The notes under the pieces: model-generated | What the model was told of the DNA's origin: nothing | Database searches by the model: none | Seen by the model: the letters and a program-made list of their open reading frames with translations, nothing else | Translations under genes and position numbers: made by a program | Part shown: positions 19,312-27,297 of the stretch, piece after piece | Position numbering within the stretch: the stretch's first letter is position 1 | How the letters are laid out: each line of letters starts with the position of its first letter | Origin: Pleurotus ostreatus/Saccharomyces cerevisiae fusant | Taxonomy: Eukaryota; Opisthokonta | NCBI GenBank assembly: GCA_024196135.1 | Contig: JAMQCK010000345.1 | Span: forward strand, 1-27,297 | Length of the DNA: 27,297 nt | Direction: 5' to 3'

Positions 19312-19408
19312 TGTATCTTCTGCCAATAAATGCGTGAACAATTCGAACCTCGAGGCACACACCCTCTTGACTTCGTCTGAAATTCATCATCCAAGGTATT
19401 ACACGTCT

Positions 19409-20842
19409 CTACGTACACACGTCGCCAGAAGCGCATAACTGTCGCGCCTTTCGGGAATCCAACATCTTCTCCAGAGCGAACTCCACTCTCGCCTTGTTCC
19501 TCAGTCGCCCGTCTAGGGATACTCGAATTTTCTTCAGGCCTGGAAGGCGTGGGTTTCGATCGTCGCCACACGTTAAGCAGGCAAGCCAGCCTTCGGAACG
19601 CAGTCCATCATCTGAATCATCCCTGATGTGAAGCTCCTGCAACTCGTCGACGATGTCCAACAAGCTCGCAAACGAGTCCGTGCTACGTGCAATAGTACCG
19701 ACCTGCAATTCCTCGAGTCTTCGAGGGCGAGGCATGCGCGAGAGAAAGGCGCTCAGAACGGGGAGTGGGTGCCCAGCCGACTCCATCGTCGTGAGGGCGC
19801 CGTGCGGTTGTAGCTCGGTGGATACTTGCAAGATATCCAGTTTTGCTGTCCCGAGATGTGCGAGCACCGTATATGCGCCTCTGCCCACGTGGAGGTACCT
19901 GAGCGCAACGAATTCGACAGGTCTGGCCGTGCAGGGACCTTGAGCACAGTACAGATGCAGTGATAGGTTCTTCAGGCTGTTTCGACATGCGTACAGCGCC
20001 TCTAGCACTGCGTCCGTGCTGATGATCCCGCGGAACTCGAGCGTGAGCCAAGTAAGGGCTGGGAGTGCGGGGAATCGGAATTCAGGCGCGTAATTGACCC
20101 CATCCCGAAAAACATGGAACAGCTCGACGGTTCTGAGCGCGGGCGAGTTCCCAAGAAAGTCAAGCGTGCCAGGAAGGAGAGGTCCCGAGAGCGCCATCCC
20201 CGCTTCGACCGCATTCGGCATGTGGAGGTTGTTGCCGATGGCTGCAAAGTAAGCGCAGCTGCCGTCAAAGTCGATGTGCCCGATACGCTCCAGATGCGGT
20301 TCAAATGCCTGAAGGAACTCTTTGAGGAGCTCATCGTTGTCCGGCTCAACGTGCGTCAGGCAGAGGGGGAGCGTGCCAGAGAGCAAGATATGGTCTGGTA
20401 TGTGATGAATATGGGTGAAGGATACGTTGTGCTGCACCGAGAAGACGACCGTTGGGATCCTTGCCCAAAACCGCGGCGTCGCCCGCACGAGCACGCGCCA
20501 CGTGCTGCAGACGCGCGAGAGCACGTAGATGATCATGTACATCTTGCCGCCCGTCTCGTCCTCGCGGTCATAGAGGATGGCGAAGATCTCGGAGAGCAGC
20601 TCGAGCGGGAGGCGTCGGATGGGCGACAGGAACGATTTGTGGATGCCCAATTGGACGGTGATCCGCCTATGTAGTTGCTGCAGAAGCGCGACCTCAGCTT
20701 CGATGTTTGAGAGCTCTGTGGATAGCGCCTGCGACATGTCTTGGATATGCCGAGCGTGCTGAGGAGAGGGGACGTAGCCGCTGCGCTGCACTTCGAAGTT
20801 TGCAAGAGAAGTTGCCTGCTTGAGGAGCTCTACGGCGCGCAT
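19409..20842 (-). CDS. F-box protein F (inverted copy of A)
   Basis: 477 aa from the ATG at 20842; the frame is open to 20995, but the start is set by alignment with A (MRAVELLKQATSLANFEVQRSGYVPS). The F-box is at about residues 72-128: SPIRRLPLELLSEIFAIL, then VLSRVCSTWRVLVRATPRFW. Middle segments are nearly those of A (SGPLLPGTLDFLGNSPALR, FPALPALTWLTLEFRGIIST). The first C-terminal signature is CLTCGDDRNPRLPGLKKI. The last motif is cut short: SRKARQLCASGDVCT then a stop where A has CASQEVVAMES and ten more residues. Nucleotide similarity to A continues past that stop, so the stop is a later change. The likely role is SCF ubiquitin-ligase adaptor. Keeping an open frame over 477 codons suggests it is functional or recently so. 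Confidence 0.86.
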   Translation of the reverse strand: MRAVELLKQATSLANFEVQRSGYVPSPQHARHIQDMSQALSTELSNIEAEVALLQQLHRRITVQLGIHKSFLSPIRRLPLELLSEIFAILYDREDETGGKMYMIIYVLSRVCSTWRVLVRATPRFWARIPTVVFSVQHNVSFTHIHHIPDHILLSGTLPLCLTHVEPDNDELLKEFLQAFEPHLERIGHIDFDGSCAYFAAIGNNLHMPNAVEAGMALSGPLLPGTLDFLGNSPALRTVELFHVFRDGVNYAPEFRFPALPALTWLTLEFRGIISTDAVLEALYACRNSLKNLSLHLYCAQGPCTARPVEFVALRYLHVGRGAYTVLAHLGTAKLDILQVSTELQPHGALTTMESAGHPLPVLSAFLSRMPRPRRLEELQVGTIARSTDSFASLLDIVDELQELHIRDDSDDGLRSEGWLACLTCGDDRNPRLPGLKKIRVSLDGRLRNKARVEFALEKMLDSRKARQLCASGDVCT

Positions 20843-20849
20843 GATCGCA

Positions 20850-20917
20850 CTGCAGTACGAGCTCTGATATATTGTGTCAATGAGCGAAGAAGAAAGCAGA
20901 ATCCGAGAATTACGCAC
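20850..20917 (-). other. Putative 5'-leader intron of F-box gene F
   Basis: On the minus strand CAG is followed by GTGCGTAATTC (from 20917). A branch-like CATTGAC lies inside, and CTGCAG ends at 20850, seven bases before the ATG. The position and both splice signals match those upstream of paralog A. Confidence 0.5.
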
Positions 20918-21020
20918 CTGTAAGATAGGACAAAGGGAGGGCTGATGAGCGTAGCGTTGAGACCCCGAAAACACGTCTACTGCGTGACATACCATGCATG
21001 TCTCAATTTACGGTCACATT
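20918..21020 (-). promoter_or_regulatory. Conserved upstream block of F-box gene F
   Basis: Counterpart of 4021-4123. The minus strand contains CATGCATGGTATGTCACGCA at 21000-20981, continuing to GTAGAC at 20975, with further similarity toward both sides. Conservation outside the coding region shows that the duplication included the upstream DNA, or that the block is under selection. Confidence 0.5.
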
Positions 21021-21501
21021 CCTACCAAATGTGTTGGTGTTTGATGTAAGCGCGTGCTAAGTATCCCATGATCACATGATACCCATGTTTAAGATCGGCG
21101 TCGGAACTTGGTCAGCAGTATCCGCACTCGGGGGCCGGAGGGCATATTGTGCTATAGATCACCCAGGCTAGGATGGCGGCGACTCCATCAAAACATAGTT
21201 CGAACGCCATTCCATATTGCTACTTCGTCCTCAGCCGCATTCGCCGAGTTTCGTGAATTACAAGTCCATCTATCAAAGCTTGCGGCCAAGTATCCAGTGC
21301 TTATTTATCTATCGTCAACGTTTATCTCCTCGACACCCTCCGCGACCTCGTCTCGCTCTTTCGTTGCGGCAAACTAAAGATGAACGATAAACTCGGGCAC
21401 TTGCGGCTTGCACAGCTTCGACACTCGGAATGAGCGCGATGTACCCATTGAAGGTCATAAAAGGACATATACAGACAAGGTGAGTAGCGATTGTAACGAG
21501 A
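21021..21501. other. Intergenic, F-box F to F-box G
   Basis: 3' flank of G and distal upstream region of F. No open frame with a recognisable domain, no RNA gene, and no paired inverted repeats were seen. Confidence 0.45.
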
Positions 21502-22989
21502 CTACTCGTTATTGCTATAGCTGATATGCCTTCCCTTCCACTCGATGTCCACCGTCTCCAGCGCGGCCACCTCGCGCGACGCACATATGCGAGGGACCCT
21601 CCTTGATGCGATCATCTTCTCCAGCACCTCCTCCGCCTCCGGCGATGGTGGTGGCATACGACTCAGCCAGCCCGCGAGCTCAGTGAGCTTCGGAAGAAGC
21701 AGTGATTCGTCCTCGGTGCACGTGAGACGTGCAAAGATCTGTTCGTACTCCAGGCCTACAAACCCCGCGCCGATGATGTATATATCGGTGAGTGTGTCCA
21801 TCTGCTCCAAGCATCGAAGGAATGTCGCCGTCTGGGACACGGACACAGACGTGGTGAATACGCTGATCTCTTGAGGTGCAGATGGGCGCGAAAGGAAGGC
21901 CGACAAGGTAGGGAAATGATCGCCGTGCACCGCGGGCAGCATATTGCGTAGGTCAATATTTTCGAGTGCCGGAACAACCAGGTTGTCCAGCAGCTCGAAA
22001 GCGGCGGCGTCCAGCGTCAGCCTAAGTAATGACTTCATCCATAGAGGAGTAACCGGGTCGGGTGAGTCATCGGTATGCACTATCGTGATACGCAATTCCA
22101 GCACAACGAGAGTTTCTGCGCACGCGTTTAATGCTCGAAGAAGTGTTGTTTGGGAGAAGGCTGCCCGATAGATGAACGTGAGGTGTGTCAGGCCGGGGAG
22201 GGATGGCATATGAGGCAGTTGGTCTAGTGGATATCTGTCGTGAAGGTTGCGGTAGCAAACTTCCAGGGACCGAAGCGCTGGAAACCTGACGAGAAAGTCC
22301 ATGGGGCGGTCCGTCAGTTCGCCGTTCATCCGCATGACCACGTTGGACAGCGCGGGAAGCTCATACTCGGAAAATTCCTCGAAGAAGGCAAAGCTTCCGT
22401 GGATGTCGATGGACTCTATCCGCGCCAGATATGGGTGCAGCGCCTGCATGACGTCGCGGAATGGGCGATCGCCGGCCGAGTCCCGGTGGTGCACCTCGAG
22501 CGGTAACCCGCCCGCGAGTACCGCTGTTTCGGCAGCGTACTGCGCGTAGTCCATCCATTTCGGCTTCAGCGTATCCGAGTGCAGCTGCGTAGGAATTTGG
22601 CGCCAGAGCGCGGGCGTACCTCGAGCGACTGCACGCCAGGTAGAGCAGACACAGGACAAGATATGCCGCACGATGAAGACGCTATCGGAGACCCATGGTT
22701 CGCCATAGCCGTCGTCTTGCGCCTCGAAGAAGACGATCGAGAGCAGTTCGGGCGGGAGGCGGCGGACGGGGGAGACGATGGATCTCTGCACGTCGCACTG
22801 TCGGAGAACCCGGGCGCGGAGCTCGGTGAGTCGACTGATCTCAGCGTTTATGGCGGGGATTTCGTGCTGCAGTTCGCTTGTTACTTCTTTGATAGCCCGA
22901 GCCTCGACGGCGGAGGGTATGAAGCCACTGCGCTGCATGTCGACAGTGGCCATGCGCGTGGCGCGTTCGAGGAGCGTATCGGCAAGCAT
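21502..22989 (-). CDS. F-box protein G
   Basis: An uninterrupted frame of 495 aa. The start MLADTLLERATRMATVDMQR matches the start of D. The helical lead runs to about residue 70, then the F-box at about 72-135: SPVRRLPPELLSIVFFEA, then ILSCVCSTWRAVARGTPALW. Compared with D there is a short insertion between the two F-box halves (DDGYGEPWVSDS). LRR-like segments follow (FPALRSLEVCY, LPGLTHLTFIY, PALENIDLRNM). Both C-terminal signatures are intact (FARLTCTEDESLLLPKL, ASRRVPRICASREVAALET). It resembles D and C more than A or F. The inferred role is SCF ubiquitin-ligase adaptor, target unknown. No introns are seen in the coding region, as in all members here. Confidence 0.87.
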   Translation of the reverse strand: MLADTLLERATRMATVDMQRSGFIPSAVEARAIKEVTSELQHEIPAINAEISRLTELRARVLRQCDVQRSIVSPVRRLPPELLSIVFFEAQDDGYGEPWVSDSVFIVRHILSCVCSTWRAVARGTPALWRQIPTQLHSDTLKPKWMDYAQYAAETAVLAGGLPLEVHHRDSAGDRPFRDVMQALHPYLARIESIDIHGSFAFFEEFSEYELPALSNVVMRMNGELTDRPMDFLVRFPALRSLEVCYRNLHDRYPLDQLPHMPSLPGLTHLTFIYRAAFSQTTLLRALNACAETLVVLELRITIVHTDDSPDPVTPLWMKSLLRLTLDAAAFELLDNLVVPALENIDLRNMLPAVHGDHFPTLSAFLSRPSAPQEISVFTTSVSVSQTATFLRCLEQMDTLTDIYIIGAGFVGLEYEQIFARLTCTEDESLLLPKLTELAGWLSRMPPPSPEAEEVLEKMIASRRVPRICASREVAALETVDIEWKGRHISYSNNE

Positions 22990-23330
22990 CTCTCTTTGAG
23001 GGTCTCGTCAGCTGTGCATAGTACCCGAGGGATGTCGCTCAAATTACCTTCGACCTTGAAGAGAGGTATTGTAGTGAGATTCGCGAACGACGTGAGAGGC
23101 GAAAGCAAGACTCTGGGCAGACCAAATTTAATGTTGATGGCGTCAGCACGTTGCAGTCACGTGATGGTATGTTCAACTTCGGCAAAACAAGGCAGCCCGC
23201 GAATTCTATGACCAGTCAGGAAAGTGGACAGAGAATTAGTATAATCTATTGTGATTGCGAAGTACTTGTTCACGCCGTCATCTGAGTCCAAAATTCACTG
23301 GGGACCTCCATTACGAAGAGCATTATATTA
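22990..23330. other. Intergenic, upstream of F-box G and 3' flank of the next gene
   Basis: Holds the probable promoter of the minus-strand gene G. A weak minus-strand pyrimidine tract precedes its ATG. No other feature was recognised. Confidence 0.45.
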
Positions 23331-25147
23331 CTACGCCGCCGCGTCCCAAGGGAGACGAGCGTCCGTCATCCCATACCCGGCGGCCCCGTCTCCGTTACCC
23401 TTCCCCTCGACCCCATCGTCCTTCTCTTTTCCTTCTTCTACGACCTTCCCTTCACCATCCCCAACCGCCCTCTCGAAGAACATCCGCGTCTTGTCCTTCA
23501 GTCGCGGCGTGCCGAAGACGAGGAGCGGCTTCGAGAGCACTTGGAGCTTGTAGAGCGGAACGTATGGTGGAAGGCTTGAGGGTGGGGCAGTATTGGGAGC
23601 GGATTGAGCGCTAGTGGCTGGCGCGGACGGAGCGCTAGTGACGGGCACGGACGGATCACTAGCGGGAGGCGAAGCGCTGGTCGCAGGCGCTGAAGGGGCA
23701 CCTGCGATGGGCGCCTGGGAGCTAGGCACCGAGGAAGGCGCTTGCGATGTGGGCGCTGAAGAAGGTGCGCCATGCGAGGCAGTAGATGACACCGTGGTCG
23801 AGGTGGCGGTCGGCGCGGTCGGCGCATTCTCAGTCGAAGCCGTAGCAGTGACCGTAGAGTCCGCGGCTGCCGCCCTCGATGCCTCTAGCTGCTTCTGCGC
23901 CGCCGCCAACACCGCTACCTTTCTATTGACGGTGTCCGTAGTGGTCTCCCCGGGCACCATCTCGCTCAAGATCGCGTTGACCTCCGCAGCCGACGTCGCC
24001 ACCGTTGCTTTATCCACGCCCACCTCGTATGGCTTCGCGACGGCGGTGTTGAGGCGGTCCAGCAGCTCGCGGTCCCACGCATCGGTGGCGGAAGGAAGGA
24101 CGGCCTTGTCAGGCGCGACGTGAGGTGAGGGAGAGGCATGCGCGTTGTCCTTGACCGCGCGCTCCTCGGCGTCCTCGGCGCTGTCATGCGAGGCAGCGAG
24201 CACATGGAGCGATTTCTCTGGTCTGCTCGGCGGCGCCGACGACGGCTGAGCGCCACCGTTGGGCCCGCCGGCGGAGGGCGTAGAGCTCGTCGACCCAGGA
24301 GCGGGAACCTGGACGACCGGCATCGTCACCGTCCCGAAGTCGAGCGGCGTGCTCGTCTTCAGCACGTCGACATGCCCGATGGCGATCCACTGCCCGCTGA
24401 CGCTGACCTTGGCGTCCGGCATGGCGGAGGCGAGCGCGGAAGCGAGCGCCTGCGGCGTAGATGCGGTCGAAGGCGCTGAGGGAGATGAAACGGGATTAGC
24501 GCCCGGAGGCGCGGCCTGCAGCGCGAGCACAAGGGACCGCTTCTGGCTGTGGTTGACGAAGAGCGCGTAGTCGGGGGTGTGGTAGACGTCGGTGACGAAG
24601 GAGAAGTCCTTCATGTCGTCGTAGATGCGTTCGGCGAGGGTTTGCTTGCAGGATCCTGGGAGGGAGACGCGCACGGTGTTCGGGAGGAGGAGGAGCGCGT
24701 CTAAAGACGTGCGTTAGCATAACGAGCTACAGCGCCAGAGGCGAACAAAACGGACTCACTCTCGCCGTCACCCGCTTCCCATTGTCCCTTCAGGGTGCAA
24801 TTTGCGATCTGAGGGACAGCTCTGGACTCTCTCGCGTCAGTATCCATTTGTGCCGTCCAGAAAGGTACTCACAGCTGTATGTCCGAGCTCAGAGACGTCT
24901 GCCGCACACCATCTGAGCAAATCACATATTCACCCGACGGTGTATTCGTCACCGGCTTCGGCAGTTGAAGCCCATACTTCGCGGCGAACCCGTCGTCGTA
25001 GATGTTGCCCTGGACATCGAGCTCGCCGTCGTTCTCGCGCACTGTCCCGTAGTCGCCGACACGGAGGACGGTCGTCGGATCCCAGTTCGCGAAGCAGCCG
25101 CTCTGGCGGAAGATGAGGTCGACGTAGAGGCGGGGCGTGTTGACCAT
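23331..25147 (-). CDS. Three-exon protein of unknown function with a low-complexity C-terminal half
   Basis: Exons 25147-24873, 24821-24760 and 24700-23331 give 568 aa. Both introns have GTGAGT donors and AG acceptors (51 and 59 nt); the first contains ACTGACG. Splicing keeps the frame exactly (DIQL|AVPQIANCTLKGQW and AGDGE|NALLLLPNTVRV). The start ACCATGG follows a CT-rich leader. Residues 1 to about 170 look like a compact beta-rich domain (RLYVDLIFRQSGCFANWDP, GDYGTVRENDGELDVQGNIY). I recall similar starts in uncharacterised basidiomycete proteins, but know no function. A helical segment follows in the middle (ELLDRLNTAVAKPYEVG, then NRKVAVLAAAQKQLEASRA). About residues 405-500 are rich in Ala, Ser, Pro and Thr. 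The end is charged (EEGKEKDDGVEGKG). No signal peptide or membrane segment is evident. Confidence 0.78.
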
Positions 25148-25401
25148 GGTGGGAGGAAGGAAGAAAGAAGAAGTAACCGTGACGGGTGACAGGAGGGGGT
25201 TTAGAGGGATTGGAGGATCTTTGAACGTGCGGAATGGAGTAAGTCTTCGAGCTGGTGGTGGGCTGTCGATGTGGCGTAGAAGATGTAGAAAGAGTGCGGT
25301 CATGAGTACTCGACGTCCGTCTCGAAATGTTGTAAGACGACCGCGCCCGAAAGCGGACCGAATGGGGGCTCCATTCGCGAAGAGACGAGCGCGCGATTTG
25401 C
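25148..25401. other. 5' flank of the three-exon gene
   Basis: CT-rich on the minus strand immediately before the ATG at 25147, as is common at fungal transcription starts. In-frame upstream sequence is open to 25426 but shows no homology-like features, so it is treated as leader and promoter. Confidence 0.4.
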
Positions 25402-25717
25402 TTACATGTTGGATAGCGGAATCCAAGTACTTCGATAACTGAATTGGCGCGAGAGCGATGCCAGCACAGGAATGAAAGGTACATTACCATCCGTCCACGC
25501 CATGCGTCGAAGGGCATTCTCCCCAAAAAGCTCACGGTCAGCTTCGCTCGACGCCTTGACGCGGAGCCCAAACAGACCCTGAGGCTTGCTCGCGGCCATC
25601 CACAAATTCAGTGGAATCTGTGTATTCATGCTCGATCTCTGCGGCAACGCGAGAAAGAGCGGCTGAGATGGTCTGGATGTCTTGGGCTTCTGCGTGGACG
25701 AGATAAAGCTGGCTCAT
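25402..25717 (-). other. Overlapping open frames, possible small or broken gene
   Basis: Two minus-strand frames both look codon-like. One starts at ATG 25717 (MSQLYLVHAEAQDIQTIS...) and stops at 25538 after 59 residues. The other is open from about 25711 to 25402 and contains LNLWMAASKPQGLFGLRVKA then FGENALRRMAWTDG, followed by a possible GTAATG donor. They overlap, so at most one is correct unless a frameshift has broken a gene. No domain was recognised. Confidence 0.25.
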
Positions 25718-26189
25718 TGCAGCTGGATGCTTGCGAGGCGGGCTTAGTACTGTTCCATAGTAGGATATGTCTAGGAGAAATTAATCAGTATCGAGGCAAG
25801 TCTGCAGAGGCCTGCCAACTGCGTACCTCTGGAGTAGTGTTTGTGGTGGCAGGGCGGAAGGTGCAACGCGCGCAAGCGGCATCATCCGAGGACCACGAGC
25901 GCATTCCCACGATCTTGTGGCAATATGTTCGACTTCCGCGACGTCGGTAATGCAATCGCTAAGGAGGTTGGTGGACTGCGCGCCCACTTTCGGACGAAAT
26001 ACATACAGCTCAAAAGTGGCGCAGCACATTTGACGGACATACAAAACCAACCGCATCGGAGATATTTGATCACAATATTATTTCTCAAAGAAAGACTACT
26101 GGAGAGTCGTCAGGATCCGCAAGATACAATGATTTTCATCAGTCACCGGCAATTTTCGACGTGTTCGTGGCCTAATCGTAGACTAAGCA
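25718..26189. other. Intergenic, 3' of F-box H
   Basis: AT content is higher than in neighbouring genes and stops are frequent. Probable 3' flank of the minus-strand gene H. Nothing else was seen. Confidence 0.45.
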
Positions 26190-27297
26190 CTACAGCTCGG
26201 GAAGATTGCCCACGGTGCAGCCCTGCAACATTGCTACGTCGAGCGATGAGCATAACCGGGCATTGCGTCTCGAAGCGACCATGGCACGGATTTCGAGTGT
26301 AAGCTCGACATACAGCTCAATCTTCAGAAACAATGTCGTCATCCGTCGCAGGAGCGGTGTACGGTCCTCGGCACAAGCCAGTCGAGCGATCAGTTGCTCG
26401 CTGAATGACACTTGCCATAAAGTGTCAAGGTCCAGCACTTCTAGGCATTGCATATGCTCGAGAGACGCCCAGACGGATGGCTCGTCAGGGCCGTAAACAG
26501 AGAAGTTAACCAGGGTAAGACGCTGGATTCGTGAGGTGGCTTCGCTTGCAACCAGCGATGCAAAAGGGTACCTGCGTAAGACATTGCCAATGTAGATGTC
26601 TTCCAACGCAGGGGTGTCAATAAGTGGAAGGACGCAATGAGCGTGTTCTTCCAGCCTCAGACTACGCAAAGCGGTCATACTCGGCGCGGCGGCGTCATCG
26701 ACGGAGGTCAACTTGCGGAAGCAGAGCCATAGGCTATCTAGGGTGGCTCTGCATGACCATAGCAAGGCGAAGAGCGGTGGAGCGGACACGCGGGGTGCGT
26801 CAACACTCAGGTGCTTCAGCCTCGGAAAGATTGGCACTTGAATTTCGCGCAACGGACTGTCGTAGTCCTTGCCCTGAAACGAGAGCTCTAGCCGCTCCAA
26901 GCCACTCGCGCCGGCCAAGCAGGCAAGGTTTCCGGATCGCAGCGCTGCACTGGCCTGCATCTTGAGGGAGCGGAGGGCCGAAAAATTCATCTCGAGCCGA
27001 TTCTGCGCGGAAGGGCAGAGTCCGAGGAGATTTATGGATTGCAGACGCGCGGTGTGCAGTCCAAGGTGAGTAAGGAGCTGTACAAGTAGGCCGGAATCAA
27101 CGGAGCGGTCGTTCACCGTCAGCGCGAGCGGCGAATTTCCCGTCCAAGGAACCTGTTCGAGGCATTGAGCCAAGACACTGGTCACGTCTGGTCGTGCGGA
27201 TGACGCGTGAATGTGAGTCCATAAACGCGGAGTATCCAGTGCGACGTCGCGCCATAGGCGGCAGACACTAGCCACTGTGCGAAAGATCGTCTGAGTT
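26190..27297 (-). CDS. F-box protein H, 3' part (runs off the right edge)
   Basis: The frame is open from the right edge to a stop at 26190, about 369 codons, with no start codon inside the window. The visible N-terminal end (TQTIFRTVASVCRLWRDVAL, then DTPRLW) matches the second half of the F-box in the paralogs, so the first half and the helical lead must lie to the right. Leucine-rich segments follow (FSALRSLKMQA, GLERLELSF, FPRLKHLSVDA, ALEDIYIGNV). The family C-terminal signatures are present in variant form: IARLACAEDRTPLLRRM and ASRRNARLCSSLDVAMLQG. It is more diverged than D, G or A. The inferred role is SCF ubiquitin-ligase adaptor, target unknown. Confidence 0.83.
   Translation of the reverse strand, partial: TQTIFRTVASVCRLWRDVALDTPRLWTHIHASSARPDVTSVLAQCLEQVPWTGNSPLALTVNDRSVDSGLLVQLLTHLGLHTARLQSINLLGLCPSAQNRLEMNFSALRSLKMQASAALRSGNLACLAGASGLERLELSFQGKDYDSPLREIQVPIFPRLKHLSVDAPRVSAPPLFALLWSCRATLDSLWLCFRKLTSVDDAAAPSMTALRSLRLEEHAHCVLPLIDTPALEDIYIGNVLRRYPFASLVASEATSRIQRLTLVNFSVYGPDEPSVWASLEHMQCLEVLDLDTLWQVSFSEQLIARLACAEDRTPLLRRMTTLFLKIELYVELTLEIRAMVASRRNARLCSSLDVAMLQGCTVGNLPEL

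Noticed and set aside
20843..20995. Upstream extension of F-box F to an ATG at 20995
   Set aside because: It crosses the putative leader intron, and paralogs A, D and G all start at the point equivalent to 20842.

Overview
The window reads as nuclear DNA of a filamentous basidiomycete, most likely an agaricomycete (Polyporales-like; the order is inferred). Genes carry short GT-AG introns of about 50-60 nt with CTGAC-type branch sites. The proteins are of fungal types: a SET methyltransferase with the agaricomycete layout, a basidiomycete GATA finger, and a local expansion of F-box proteins. There are no bacterial operons, rRNA genes or CRISPR arrays.

Layout, left to right. 1-492 (-): 5' part of an F-box gene running off the left edge. 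493-2345: no supported gene. 2346-3600 (+): SET-domain protein. 4193-11587 (+): four tandem F-box genes (called A-D here), with a tRNA-like relic before B and a 578-bp inverted-repeat element (MITE-1) inserted 28 bp before the start codon of D. 11588-13168: intergenic, with a 21-bp periodic array. 13169-14626 (-): two-exon GATA-finger protein with a proline-rich body. 14627-17341: repeat-bearing intergenic DNA. 17342-18144: second inverted-repeat element (MITE-2). 18234-22989 (-): F-box pseudogene (psi-D) and F-box genes F and G. 23331-25147 (-): three-exon conserved-looking protein of unknown function. 26190-27297 (-): F-box gene H, running off the right edge.

The main story is a nine-member F-box locus. 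The left cluster is on the plus strand and the right cluster on the minus strand. F is a close copy of A, including about 100 bp upstream. psi-D is a copy of D that has lost its 5' part and gained stop codons. The order A-(B-C)-D on the left is mirrored by F-psi-D on the right, which suggests an inverted segmental duplication followed by an internal deletion. All readable full-length members share an N-terminal helical segment, an F-box, an LRR-like middle and two short C-terminal signatures. By family knowledge they would be substrate adaptors of SCF (Skp1-cullin-F-box) ubiquitin ligases; their targets cannot be read from the sequence.
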